A DNA stretch of 64,000 nt from Apus apus (taxonomy: Eukaryota; Chordata; Aves; Apodiformes; Apodidae), in contig NC_067295.1 of assembly GCF_020740795.1 (NCBI RefSeq), forward strand, positions 3,224,501-3,288,500. Reading direction: 5' to 3'. The stretch's first letter is position 1. Every line of letters starts with the position of its first letter. Shown one piece after another: positions 39,621 through 51,300 of this stretch. The translations under genes and the position numbers were made by a program. Below the pieces are notes generated by a model. It was not told the origin of the DNA and did not search any database. It was given only the letters and a program-made list of their open reading frames with translations.

Positions 39621-41218
39621 GACAGAGGATTGTTTTATATTTATTAACTATGAACATGCCTCCAAACAGAAAAAAAAACATTTATCAAATTTTACATGTC
39701 AGGCATATAAAAAACTCCACGGAATTCTCATGTCTATATGCAGGAGAGGTAAGTAATGTAACTGTTGTTTATCTACTATCTTCAGTCTTTATGAATATAG
39801 ACTGGGAATTGAACCCCAAATTCAGTTGCCAGAATGTTTCCTTGTATGTGACTCCCTATTATGTGATCATTTTGGGTTGGCTGAATTCAGGAGTCCAGCT
39901 ATTTTCAGACTGGTAACCTGCTTAAAAAGAGAAAAAGGAGTAAAAAAAAAAAAACCCCAAACATATTTAGTTTGTTTTTGGAAAACCAAGGTTTTCCATG
40001 AGATGGCAGATAATTCTGCAACAATCGTGTTCTGCTTTATAAGCCCGGCTGAGCAAAGAGGAAGTGAGAACAGATTGATGACAATGGAATATTATTTATT
40101 TCCAGCTGTTTTTTTTCAAGCAATGATGAACACATCACTACCATTAGATTTCAGAAGAAAAAAAACACCAGGCTGTTGCAGTACACAAATGGTAGGCAGG
40201 CTACAAAGGATGCTCCATGAAGGAGGGGGTGGGGAGCTAAGATGGTAACTTTGCTAATGACATTTTATTTTCATTCTTCCATGTAACACTTGATTTAGAT
40301 TTATCTGAGACATCTTCCTACCTCACTTATTTTTTTTCCTTCCACAGCACACGTATAATTTTCTTCCTCCATTTAAGCTGCAGGTACCACGTACTAAACA
40401 CCAATTTCTATCTTGACATACTAAAAGCCAAATAAACCAGTTTTTGACTAATATGCTTCATAATATTGACTTGTAGATTATAAATCCTAAAAACAAGTTT
40501 GACTACCTTTTGCAGGGGTATCAAGTAACTAAATACATTTAAAATATGTTTCTTCTCAGACTCCATTTTTTCCTCTTCAAGTAAAAACCTGGGAAACTGG
40601 ATTGTCCTGAGAACATAAACTGAACACAGAAAAATGGTTAGACACCTCACCCCTGAAGTACATCCTTCACACCCTAATTCTATTATGAATGATAAACTGA
40701 GCAGCTTAATGCAAAGTAACTGGGATCAGAAAGTTTCCAATGGGGTTGCTTCAGCACCAAAACAATCTGTGCTGCCCCAAAAAACAAGTTTTGCTAAGTG
40801 TAGCTGTTGCTCTCCCCTCCTCAGTCACTAATATGATGCCTGATAGAAATCTGCCAAGTCACTTACAAGTAAAAACCAGTTGATTCTAGGGAAAGCAGTA
40901 ACGAGCTGCTTAGTTAAGACAAAAGTCCTCCAGAAACCTGCATGTGGATGGGGATGTAGTTTTGGAAGGTCCGTGGGAAAAAGTGCTCTTCCCCTTGCTT
41001 TTTACCTTATTAACAGGGATTTATTGTGGGGTTTTTTTTTCCTGGTGTTTGCACACCCCAAACACCAACACACTTCCAGAACAAACTCTCCTCTCCCACC
41101 GACTCGGTTCCTTTTCCCTTCCGGCCCCACTACCCACGAACCCCCCCCTTTTTTTTTTTTTTCCAAGCGGATTATCAGACCCAGCAGCTTTTTCTTCCTT
41201 CTCTTTTAAGGAAAATAA

Positions 41219-41231
41219 ATAAATAAATAAC
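41219..41231. repeat. (AAAT)n microsatellite at the CpG island edge
   Basis: Three units of AAAT directly before the GC-rich island begins. Confidence 0.7.
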
Positions 41232-41497
41232 CCAGCTTCCCTCCCCCGCCCCCGGGACCCGCAGACACGCTCCCAGCCATTGTGCCTCCCCGCTTTCCCC
41301 ACGCACACCCCGCCCTGCTCCGCCCGGCCCCACCGCAGCCCCCAGCCCCACCTCCCCGCCCCGGGGCTCGGTCGCGCCCCCCACCGGAGCACAAAGCTCC
41401 GCCGCAGGCCGGACGTGCCCGTTGCCCCGGGCCTCCCCTCCCCCCTCCCCTCCCGCCACCGTATTCCGGGAAACACTCGGTGCCTCCCGCACCTCCG

Positions 41498-41521
41498 GGA
41501 GGAGGAGGAGGAGGAGGAGGC
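41498..41521. repeat. (GGA)n tract
   Basis: Uninterrupted GGA units within the CpG island, in USP22 intron 1 near its 5' end. It reads (TCC)n on the USP22 strand. Confidence 0.85.
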
Positions 41522-41882
41522 GGAAAGCCCTCCCCGCCGCGGGGCAGGTGGCAGGGGAGGCCCGGCCGGGGCTGCCTGCTCCATCCCGGTGACCGGCCCC
41601 GCCGCTCCCCCTCACCCCTTCCCGCTCCCCCCGCCCCGGAGGCCGACACCGACCGTTCCGTCCTCCCGCCCCCCGGCCCCGCGTGCCGGAGCCCGGGCCC
41701 CTCGCGGCGCCGGGGCTGGGGGAGGCTCGGGCCCACCTGCCCCGCGGGGAAGGAGGGAGCGGGACGGGACGGGCGGGCAGGCCGAGGCGGCGGAGTGCGT
41801 GTGAGCGGCGGGGAGAGGGCGGGCGGGTGGGTCGGGGGAGGGAGGGAGGGGAAGGGGGGTGGATGCGGGCCGCCCCCGGTAC

Positions 41883-42008
41883 CTTGCGCTTCCTGGTCTC
41901 GGCCGAGCCGCTCCACACGAAGCACTGGTAGATCGCCCGCAGGTTCTGCTTCCAGTTCTCCACCTTGAAGCCGGTCACATGGCAGCACCCGGCCGCCGGC
42001 GGACTCAT
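41883..42008 (-). CDS. USP22: USP22 coding exon 1 (N-terminus, start of ZnF-UBP domain)
   Basis: This exon encodes residues 1-42 of ubiquitin carboxyl-terminal hydrolase 22, the deubiquitinase of the SAGA co-activator that removes ubiquitin from histone H2B (and H2A). The frame contains [20 protein letters not shown], a hallmark of the USP22 ZnF-UBP domain, followed by GSAETRKRK. The first zinc ligands are expected to be the C-x-H pair at residues 8 and 10. The ATG at 42008 is the only in-frame ATG just before the conserved block, and it has G at -3. Mammalian USP22 has a longer N-terminus. The donor is CGCAAG|gtaccg, phase 0, joining exon 2 (GCA AAG TCG). The exon sits inside a CpG island. 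USP27X and USP51 are intronless retrocopies of mammals, so the intron structure supports USP22 itself. Confidence 0.95.
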
Positions 42009-42025
42009 GTCAGACCCCCCCACAT
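42005..42025 (-). other. Short uORF whose stop overlaps the USP22 start codon
   Basis: The uORF encodes MWGGLT. Its TGA stop (42007-42005) overlaps the USP22 ATG (42008-42006) in the tetranucleotide ATGA. The start context is weak (T at -3), so leaky scanning is expected. Ribosomes that do translate it end exactly at the main start. The layout is seen directly; any regulatory effect is inferred. Confidence 0.5.
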
Positions 42026-42606
42026 CAATCCGCCCGCAGACGGGCCGGGCCGGCGGGCAGCGAGCCGGCCCCTTCCCCCCCTCCGCAGCAACCGCACGGA
42101 CGCGGGGCCGGGCCGGGGCGGCCGCGCGCCCGCCTGCGCGTCCCCCCCGCCCCCCCGCCGCGCGCCCGCCCTCGGGGGCTCCGGCCCCTCACGCCGCCGC
42201 CGGCCCCGCGGCCTCCGCCGCCCCCGCCCGCTGCTGTGGGGGCGCGGGGAGCGGCTGGCACATAGAGCCGGGGCTCCGCGCCGCCACGGCCCCCCGGCTC
42301 CGAACAAAGCGCGGCGGCGGCGGGCGGGCAGCGCGCGCTGCCTCCCGCCCGCCCTCTCCCTCACACACAAAGATGGGGCTCTCTGAGGCGAGGAGGAGGA
42401 GGAGGCGGCGGCTGTAGCGGCCGCTGCCGCCCCCGGAGTGGCCGCCGCTCCCTTCTACCTCATAGAGGCCGCTCTGGAATCGGCGGGCGGAGAGGGAGGG
42501 GAGGGGAGGGGGGACGCTGGCGGCGGCGACCCTGGCCGCGGTGTGAGCGAGCGTGTGTGAGGAAGGGGGCGAGTCTCCGCCCGCCGCCGCCGCTCCTGCT
42601 CCCCCA
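42009..42606 (-). other. USP22: USP22 5' UTR (upstream limit estimated)
   Basis: This is the sequence upstream of the USP22 start codon in the first exon, very GC-rich with (GGC/GGA)-type runs near 42388-42412. The upstream limit is a guess from a TTTAAA element at 42634-42639. CpG-island promoters usually have dispersed starts, so the true limit may differ by hundreds of bases. It contains three upstream ATGs, at 42463 (two codons), 42263 (24 codons) and 42025 (6 codons). Confidence 0.4.
42189..42263 (-). other. 24-codon uORF in the USP22 5' UTR
   Basis: An ATG-started frame of 24 codons, Ala/Pro-rich (starting MCQPLPAPPQQ), that ends with TGA well before the USP22 start. The peptide is low complexity and shows no family signature. 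If the transcript begins upstream of 42263 this uORF would be in the leader. Confidence 0.35.
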
Positions 42607-42633
42607 GCCGGCCGCCCGCTCGGCTCTTGTCTC

Positions 42634-42639
42634 TTTAAA
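42634..42639 (-). promoter_or_regulatory. TTTAAA element, possible TATA-like box of USP22
   Basis: On the minus strand GGTTTAAAGAGAC interrupts an otherwise GC-rich stretch and directly follows a GC-box-like run. It would place a start near 42605. Most CpG-island genes do not depend on a TATA box, so this is a weak call. Confidence 0.25.
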
Positions 42640-42668
42640 CCGCCCCCCCGCCTCCTTCGTCGTCTCCT

Positions 42669-42685
42669 TCCTCCTCCTCCTCCTC
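42669..42685. repeat. (CTC)n tract
   Basis: A run of CTC units just upstream of the TTTAAA element on the USP22 strand. It is purine-rich (GAG) on that strand. Confidence 0.75.
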
Positions 42686-42848
42686 GCCCGCACCCCCCTG
42701 CGCCCGCCCTGTGCAATGGTCCGAGCCGCTAACTCAACCTAGCCCGCCAGGCCCGCAGCGGGACAGACCAACGGGGAAGGGGCGGTGGGTGCGCCCCTCG
42801 GCCCCGCCACCCCTGAGGGAGGGAGCCCGGGGGAGAAGGAGCGCGGCC

Positions 42849-42894
42849 ATTGGCCCGCCCGCCCGTCACTCTCCCTTCTCCCGCTTCCCATTGG
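42849..42894 (-). promoter_or_regulatory. Pair of inverted CCAAT boxes upstream of USP22
   Basis: ATTGG occurs at 42849-42853 and 42890-42894, which is CCAAT on the USP22 strand. The spacing is 41 bp, about four helical turns. This is typical of NF-Y sites in housekeeping promoters. Confidence 0.55.
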
Positions 42895-43035
42895 CTTCTG
42901 CCCCTTCTCCCCCTCCGCCCTTCCTACCCAGCATTTCCCCCTGCCGGAAAGGGGCGGGACGCACGCGGCTGATTGACAGGACATGCTGCCAACGGAGAAC
43001 AGGGGCACCGCCCATCTGTCGAACCTTGCGGCGCG

Positions 43036-43083
43036 ATTGGCCGAAGTGGCCGCCAGTCACGCCGCAGGTCGTGAGGCGATTGG
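43036..43083 (-). promoter_or_regulatory. Second pair of inverted CCAAT boxes upstream of USP22
   Basis: ATTGG occurs at 43036-43040 and 43079-43083, 43 bp apart and both in the context GCGATTGGC. The orientation and near-identical spacing match the proximal pair. These are NF-Y-type motifs; occupancy is inferred. Confidence 0.5.
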
Positions 43084-43225
43084 CGCTGGCCGGCCGAGGG
43101 GGCGGGCCCTGCCAGCAGCCGCCCGGCTGCGGGGCCCCGCTGCTGTCACATCCGCTGCTCCCGGCTGCGTCGCTTCATCCCTCCGTGATTTCCTGAGGGG
43201 AGAGGGGCGGCGGCGGCCGGGCCGC

Positions 43226-43267
43226 TCCCCGGGGCAGGGCTCCGGCTCCCCGGGGCAGGGCTCCCTC
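43226..43267. repeat. 21-bp tandem duplication
   Basis: Two adjacent copies of TCCCCGGGGCAGGGCTCC plus three bases, near-identical, in the distal part of the USP22 CpG island. Confidence 0.75.
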
Positions 43268-43532
43268 CCCCGGCCGTGCCCCTCTGTGCTGGGCAGCGGC
43301 CCGGCCTGCCAGCCGCGGCCTCCCCGGCGGGAGCGGCCTCCGGTAAAGCCACAGCGGGCGGCGGCGAAGTCCGCCGGTGTTGCGGGACAGAACCGAGGCA
43401 CGCCCCTCCTTACCGTTGGCGTGGCCAGAAAAGCCGAGTGCGGCTTTGCGGGGACAGGCCTGGGTGTTCCCAGGCCTCGCCGAGCGGGGTCTGGGGAGAA
43501 ACTCCGGGTAGTGCTGCGCTGTGCCCCGAGCA

Positions 43533-43542
43533 CCATATATGG
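43533..43542. promoter_or_regulatory. CArG box (SRF site), CCATATATGG
   Basis: A perfect CC(A/T)6GG palindrome lies at the outer edge of the USP22 CpG island, about 0.9 kb upstream of the likely USP22 start. CArG boxes bind serum response factor. The motif fits the consensus exactly, but its use here is inferred. Confidence 0.45.
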
Positions 43543-46500
43543 TCCCTCTATACCGCCATCCTGGTGTTCCCGCAGGGAAGAAACAAAAGCAGTGTACAAC
43601 CAGAACTGGTATTATTTCAGCTTTTTCCTATAAATGGCTGTACAAGGAAACGAGAAGGCAGTGAAAAAAAATCTGAATCTCTTCACGGTTCTGAGCTTGA
43701 ATGGCACACACACTATAATGTCACATCATGGTGGAGGGAGGCAGGGGGGAAAGGATGGGAATTCTACCATGATGTGTGAAAAGAGAGAAAGGAGGCTTTG
43801 CAGAGACCAGATTCTTGCACAAGCCCTAGAAAGCCTGTGACAAAAGGTAGTGGTTAGATACCACTGCATTATTTTACTAATCAGTTTTTCAATGCATGCT
43901 ATTTACATTCTTTCTCAGGAACCTTGAAGTCTTTGCCTGGCAGATTCCTCTTAGCCCTGTCTGGTTCCCTGGCCCAGTGTTCCAACTTGCAGAAATCACA
44001 GACAATTGCAACTCCTACCCAAGGACAGAACCACTTTCCATTTTCTTGAGAGGTGCTGCCATTTTAAAAAGGAAGCAGAGCATCTGGAAGTGAGAGGTTT
44101 GGTGGCAAAGCAATTTAGGGAATATGGGGCTAGGGAAAGGCCTGAGTTTATCCCCTCAGATTATGCTGTCCTGCCAGCATAGCTCTGTGCCTGTCATGCT
44201 AACAGGGATTGTTCAGCCTGCCTGCCTCATACTGCTTGTTAACTTCTCTCTGAAGTCCCTCTCCCACAATTTAGGGATTAGGGTTCCAGCTGGAATTAGA
44301 ATTGCCTCACGGGAGACTAAAAAGATGCCAGAGACATCACACTTACCCATGTCTCTGCAGCATAACGTGCTTGAGTGTCACAGCTCTGACACCACCTGCT
44401 CACCTCACGCCTCAGAGGGACTACGAGCCCTGCCAGGACTTCCAGGCCCTCATCCTTTCTGTGTGAGAAGATGCAGGACACCTTCCTGACATTAATAACA
44501 CAGTTTCATGACCTCAGTGTTGAGCATTTCCCACATCAAGGAAGGGCTGGACACCTTGCTAAGACAGTCGTTCCCCGCAGTCTGAATGGCTCTTTTATAA
44601 ACATAATAGTATGAACCTATTAAGTTTTATTTTCTCCCATGCTTGGGACAAGCTCCTCCATACCTCTGTAGCTTCCTCCTTCCTGCCTTTGAACCCTAGA
44701 TCAGAACCCTATGCTTGCCATTCACATAAAGAAGCTGAGGCTCCCTAAACTACTTGCATATCAATGCCAATGTCTACCTAATGATTAATAGGTTGTTTCC
44801 CTGAACTCTGCTGCTCTCAAAATCTCCCTCTCATCTTGTCCTAAACTGTTGAGAACTGGGTTTTGGCGTTTGCCCAGGGAGGATCAGTGAGGGTTATTAG
44901 GTGTTACAATGGTCATAACTGTGCTAAACTGAAACCTGTTTAGATCTGAGAAGGCTCTCCTGGTGTTTAAAAAACAGCTTCATGGATTCTGTGATGATCC
45001 TTTCCTATTTCCACTAAGTCCATGTTCATATTCCTTACTTCAGCTGTCACAGAATTGGACTCTAAATGCTGCACACGTGTCATCTCTTCACAAAGACAAT
45101 GCCAAAGAAACTTCTTACGTGCCATGATCAGCTGTACTCTTTACTATCACTCTGATTAACTCCAAACATACAGTAGACATACTCAAAAGTCTCATCTAAG
45201 AAATGTCATAACCTGTTTTTAATAACCTTCATCTTAAGATCTACCAGATCTTTAGCAATGGAAAAACAGCATAAAATACAGAACTTTTATATTTACTAAT
45301 CAAACAACTCTTTTATCTCTCCAAAAAAAAAACCAAAAACAATGTACAGAAGTCATGATGGCATTCTGACATCATCTGCTAACATGTCATGAGTTTTGTT
45401 GGATCTTTCTCAACCAGAAACCAAATATTTTTAATTCAGAAGCCAGACTTCAAGCAGAACCTGATCTCTGAGAAGCAGCCTTTTCTCTGTAGCCTTAAAA
45501 TATCATCCACCCCTCGTTTCCATCACCAAAGCAGGACATTGGCTGAGATCATTTGGAAACAAGAGACACATTGTAAAAACACCTTGATGGGTAGAACGTG
45601 ACAATCTAATATGATCTCTGTGTGTCACTGTGTCTCTGTCATACTGGAATGTCATCCCAGCTAAAGCAGAGCAAATTCCTTCCTTCCCAAACATGCTGTA
45701 AGAGCTCTGGTTTGTCTGTTGCTGTAAAATGCAAAGTAGTTTTCTAGAGAAGAGTTGCAAATGAGCACGAGGCTACGTGCTGAGATGCAGAGAAGAGGCA
45801 CATCAGGTGATCCACCAGGCAGCATGGGTATCAGCAATGCTTGGGAAGCGAAAACTTTATGGCCAAGCATTCCCTGATCTTGCCTGCTTTGCCAGAAGCA
45901 AACCAGAGCAAGGTGTGGTCTCTGTTCCTACCACTGTCCTGCTTTCTGAGCCCATATGACCACCAAAGGCATGCAGGCTCTTCCTAGGTTCTCTCAGAAA
46001 GGATTCACCATCCCCTTCCTTTCTCTAAAGTTTCTCACCACAGGCTTCCAGAGGGAATCTGGAAGCTCTGCTAGACACTGCTGTTAAAGCAGTATTTTTT
46101 AATTTGGTTTTCCTGTGGAGCCTGAGGCATCTCAGCTTCGGAATATGCCCCTTTTCATTCATTATTAGCCAGAGAGGGGCAAGTTCCAGGGGTCCAGATG
46201 CCCTGATGTTTGTAGCAGGGCAAAAGTCTAAATACACTGACCTTCAGGAGAACTAACCATTGTTCCCAGAAGCCATAGAAAGCCATCCCCTGCTCTGTGA
46301 AAGCCACCAGAACACCCTTCAAGACAGATGCAAGTTAAAAGGTGACCAGCATTTAGTTGGAGGTGGATAGAATCCAATGGGGTGGGTGATTCATGTCCTA
46401 ACAGCAGCCAGGATTTATTCTGTGTGAGATGAGCATTTCCAGTTAAACAAAACCCCCAAAACTACTACAGTTTAAATCCAAGTAGAAAGTTATTCTTATC

Positions 46501-47978
46501 TGCAACAACCTACTGTTACTAATCTTGGGCTTTTCTCCATGGCTACCACATCAAACCAGGAGATGAAGATAAAAGGGAGAATTTCTGGCAGTGAAATTTA
46601 AGCCCATCTCTCTTAAAAAAGCAGGATAGCAAAAAGGCAACAGATGAGTTCAATGCCCTGCAGACTCTGGCACTTTCACAGAGATTTCTGTGCCACTCTT
46701 GGCTGCAGAGTCCCCATGTTTACCCAGGGCAAGGTGTGGTGGTGTTTGTCTTATGCAGCAATAACAAGAATTGTGAGTTTATAAATATTTCTTTACAGAA
46801 ATACCTATATTTCTTAGTGTTTCCTTCTCAAATAAGTATTTCCTTTGGAAAAACACTGTTTTATCTCTCTGGCCAATTCAAGAACAATTAAATTTAACTC
46901 TTCCTCCTCCTTCCTCCTCCCTGCAGCAGGCCCAACATTTGAAGAGCTGCTGAGGAGGTGAGAAACATTCTTTGAGACCCATCCTTGACCAAACCCCCTG
47001 TCCATGGGAGCTGAGCCCCCTGTCACCTCCCAAAAGCAGGAATGTAGAAATCTGGGACATTTCAAACGTGGAACTTCCCCCAAGGTTTCCTGGCACCTCC
47101 ACAAACACGAGTCTCTTTAAGCCAGAAATCCAAACTGAGGTTCCTGTTGTCAGAGAAAGATTTTGGAACCGGAGTAAAAATCCACTCTAAAATAGTATAG
47201 AAAATAGTGATTCTTGAGATTTTTTTGGAGCCAGGTCCTGACCTGGGGAGCTTGAGGCAAGCTCTAGAAGGGGACTGTGTCATTAAACCCTTGGCTTTCT
47301 ACCTTGTGAAGAAACCAGGATCTTTCCTGTGAAGCGTATAAACTTCAGGCTCTACAAACACTTGTGATTGTTCCAGTAAAGGTGACACCCCAGCACAGAG
47401 CAGCAGACAAAACAAAACAGGAGGGAAAAGCAATTGTCAAATCAGGGCCTGCTTGCTACACACACACGAGTTTACAAGTTTGCTGTAGCTTAATTTACTC
47501 TTGGGCGTGTTTCTAGAATCAAACCTTTTGGTGCAGCAGAAAGCTGGGGAAAGGATTTGCCTCTGGGGGCAGGAAACAGTTTCAATCCCTCCTGTGTCTC
47601 TTGGAGGAATTTTTAATTTTAAAGCATTGATGATTATGCTAATTAGCACTTACCCCCAAATGACAATGGAATATAAATGTTGATAGTAGCTAAAACATAC
47701 TGCAAATGTGCAGCAAACATCCTCCAGAGAGTCATCTATGTTATATGATAGCTCAGCTGGGAAGAAGAGAGTTTTCCACATTGGAAAGCAAAGTAACTCT
47801 ACCCTTGATCCATGTCACCCCAAGGTGGCACTTCTCTGCTTTGCTGGATAGCTACAAATCAACTGTTACTTTATCATTTGGGCACACTTTTCCATATGTG
47901 TTAAAATACCCAATTTAGTTCTCAGCTAAACAGGAACCTTTCCCTTAGATCAGCTGTATGAGAGACATCAAGGATTTC

Positions 47979-48308
47979 CAGTACCTGAAAGGGCTACAGG
48001 AAAGATGGGGAGAAACTTTTCACCAGAGAGAGCAGCAATAGGACAAGGGACAAAGGTTTTAAACTGAAAGAGGGGATATTTACATTAGATATTAGGAAGA
48101 AATTCTTCACCATGAGGGCAGGAAGGTGCTGAATAGGTTGCCCAGGGAGGTTGTGGCTGCCCCCTCCCTGGAGGTGTTCAAGGCCAGGTTGGATGAGGCT
48201 TGTGCAGCCTGGTCTGGTGGGAGGTGTCCCTGCTCATGGCAGGGAGGTTGGATCCTGATGATCTTTAAGATCCCTTCCAACCTTCACCATCCTATGATTC
48301 TATGATTC
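47979..48308 (+). mobile_element. CR1 LINE 3' fragment, forward, with terminal ATTCTATG repeats
   Basis: It runs from CTGAAAGGGCTACAGGAAAG through AGGAAGAAATTCTTCACCAT and GGTTGCCCAGGGAGGTTGTG to CCTATGATTCTATGATTC. The 3' end therefore carries the CR1 8-mer repeats intact. The left limit is approximate. It is the only plus-oriented copy seen in the window. Confidence 0.92.
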
Positions 48309-51300
48309 AGCTGGGATTCCTACAAAAACTTGGATTGCAAGTTAATCTGTCTCAAGTCAACCTAGAAGAGACAGAAGTCCCTAGCTCCAAAATTGGATTT
48401 AAAAGGAGCCACCCAGGAGCTTGTATTGCTTGAGGGCTTGAAACTCAAGGACTGAATGGCTTGAAAAGCTCTTAGTTTTGCACATGCTTGGTAGAACTGA
48501 AAAAGGAACTCAGTAATTTGTTGTCATCAAGTAGTACAAGTGTCACACCTTGGGTGTTCTCTGGTGGATCCTGACTTTCACACTCACTCCTTGTTGGCTT
48601 CCCCTGAACCCAGGTCTCCAGCTAGGAACCCCATTTCATCTTCTAGGAGACACAGGGGAAGTTATCCCATGAGCCTATGGCTAAAATGCTAGATCCAGGT
48701 ATGGAATCTTGTTCCCATCACAAGGAATCTGTTTGCTCCTGCAAGCACAAGGACTCTCCACGCTGATACCCAACATATGAAGATTCCTCAGAACCTCTCT
48801 TGCATTTCTTCAGGCACTCAAAGACAAATTCTCCCAGAATCTAACAGGAAAGAAATTAGAACAACTCTGCCTACCAAGACCCACACAAAAAACTTTTTCA
48901 AACACTGAAGAGAACACTTTTAACACTTTAAAAATAGAGCAACTCTCTATTTTTAAATCTTCAGTGTTATTTTTTCCCTAGCTTAAGCCTTTTTTTTTTT
49001 TTTTATCTAAGCATTCTGACCTTCCCTCCAGGTGGTGCCACCATTACTTAATCCAAAGCCTTTAAAGCACATCAGGTTGTATGTCTGACCACAAGGCTTA
49101 AACCTCTGGAGATACCATAGGGAGAATCAGTTCCATGATTCTGCCAGAAGCAGATTGCCTTCAGTTCCCTGCAAAATCCATCTGAGATACTTCAGACACC
49201 TCCCAGTCTGCAGGGAGAACACTGTGTCCCTGCTCATTTATCTCAGGGACAAAGTACTGACCTTGCTACAAACCCAAACTGGTTGTGTAGTCCCAGCTAC
49301 ACCAGCTTCTCTAAAACAAAGCTTTTGTTTTCAGCCCCATCCGTTGGGAACAGCACCAGAGAGGTGCCAGACTAGAGGTTTCCACATGGCTCAGCCCTAG
49401 GAGAGGGGACAGAGCAGCTGCTTGAATCCACAATAGTCAGCTAAAAAGGGTTAGTTCAGCTCCACATGTCCTCCCAGAAAGATGCTTGTTAGTCCAAGGA
49501 GTACAAAGACTGGTGGATTTCAATGGATCAAGCTGACTTAGAACCTTGTAATTGCCTCCTGAAGTTTCCCCTCGGAATCATGGACCCCTGTAAAGCTAAT
49601 TTCAATCTACTGACAATAGGCTTCCTTGGCTTTGTGGTCTTTTGAAGACCTCTTCAAAGTAGTGCATGGAATTTCAAGGGTTGATGGCCTATAGGTTGAA
49701 AAGAATCCTAGGAAAAACAGAACATCTGTGCTTATTTTTCTGCAGATCACTTGTTAGATTTCCCATCAGCTCTGTCACAGGATGAAATCTTGGCCCCAGT
49801 TGAACTCAACCAGAATTCTGCCACTGACTTAAATGGAGCTAAAATGTCACTGCTGCTATTTGTCAAGTCAATTATATCCAGACAATACTTGAACATCTGG
49901 CTTCAACTGAACACACAGAAAAGTTCACTCCCTTGGTCTCTGAAGGCAACACAGGACATTGGCTACCTCAATAAAGATGAAAAATGTGTTCTTGGCAAGT
50001 TGCTTGGAATGAAGAGTGGATCCATCCAGTGACACTACCTGAACCAAATCCCTGTTCTGTAGCATATAGTGACTGGCAATAGCATCAATGGGCTCTCTGT
50101 CATTTTCTGGGAAGAAAGTCAAAAGCACCCACCTACTCTTGAAAGTCATTTGTTGTAAAATCTTTGCTTGTAACAACAGATCTGCCCTTGTCTGTGGTTT
50201 CCCACAGACATGGGGGGTTTTCATCCAATTAATCTTCTGTTTCCGGGGCCACTGGGAGGTTTGATAGCAGATAGTTTGATCTGTCTAAACCCCTCTCTGA
50301 GTATGGTGATCAAAAGACTGAAGGATAACTGATTATAGAAGGACATCTGATGTGAGCTTGTTTCTCTCTCTAAAAACCCAGCTGAGACAGGGCCTCATGG
50401 GTTTATTACAAAATAGTCAGGCTGGGTCAGGCACCAGAGGGATACATCTTTTTCTGGCAGGAAAAATTAAAGCAAGAGAGTTATTTGATCAGTGGTGACT
50501 TAAAAAAAATCTGTTTGAATGGGAAGAATCATTAGATGATGTCTGGAAGAAAAGAGATGTACAAAGAGAGGGACTTTTGTTCTTAAGGTAGACAAGGATC
50601 TGCACATTGTTGCTCCCTGCCCTGAGTACTGGTGAGTCCCATGCTGCACACCTGTGCAAAACCAGCTTCCTTCCATCCCCTTCCATCCCCTGGGAAGCAA
50701 AACCAAAATCAGTCTCCAGTATCTGATGAGCCCTAATTCCCAGCACTTAAATAATTAGCTCCTCAAATGTACGAAAACAACTCTCATTCTCTGGATTAAT
50801 GAAGGAAGCTGGGTTCCTCTGAGCACAGCTATTATGGAGCTACTAATGCAGGGTTTGATTTCATCTCCTGCCACTAAACACAGAGCAATGTGGGCTCCTG
50901 GGAGGGCAAGGGTACAAGGAGAGCTGTGCTGGAGGGTTAAAGGCAGCAGGGGAAACCTGCAATACTTGGTGGTTTCAAGCAGAGGGAGAACTGTTTGATT
51001 TGTGTGTCTGCTGAGTTTGATCTGGGTTTGTGAAGATGCCATATAACCCAAAAGAAGGCTAAACCTTGGGGAGATCCTAAGGTGAGGGTAGTTTGTTTTA
51101 ATCACAGACCAGGGAGGGGCAGTTTCTGAAGCAGGGCTACAGAAATGTAACACATACAGAAGCCTAAAACTCAGGCAAGCCACCCAGCAGCTTCTGCCCA
51201 GGTTCTGTAGCTGGAGCAGTAGAGAATGGCAAAGAGCTGTAGCTGGATGTCTTTCCCAGCTGGGAGGCCACAGTGGGACTGGAGTGTACTTGTCCTCCCT

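Larger units (their letters stand above)
11821..41882 (-). other. USP22: USP22 intron 1
   Basis: An intron of about 30 kb between the CpG-island first exon and exon 2. It contains three CR1 fragments (about 15303-15460, 33381-33475 and 33903-34130), a 43-nt A run at 36717-36759, small microsatellites, a 33-bp tandem duplication at 17871-17936, and several palindromic motifs (GATA pair 34672-34685, AP-1-like 17424-17434 and 36506-36514). The last 600 bases (41240-41882) are part of the CpG island. Long first introns like this often carry enhancers, but nothing here proves one. No other coding exon was recognised on either strand. Confidence 0.85.
41240..43520. promoter_or_regulatory. CpG island covering the USP22 promoter, 5' UTR and first exon
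   Basis: GC content and CpG frequency rise abruptly at about 41240 and fall at about 43520, in contrast to the AT-rich flanks. The island includes USP22 exon 1, its 5' UTR, and about 900 bases upstream of the likely start site. It carries many GC boxes (for example near 42779, 42952 and 43100), four ATTGG motifs, and (GGA)n and (CCT)n tracts. The island reaches far upstream on the plus-strand side, so a divergent transcript is possible but not shown. Confidence 0.9.

Noticed and set aside
41175-42023. Long open frames running from USP22 exon 1 into the intron
   Set aside because: The conserved USP22 sequence stops exactly at a splice donor (41882/41883). What follows is low-complexity CpG-island translation.
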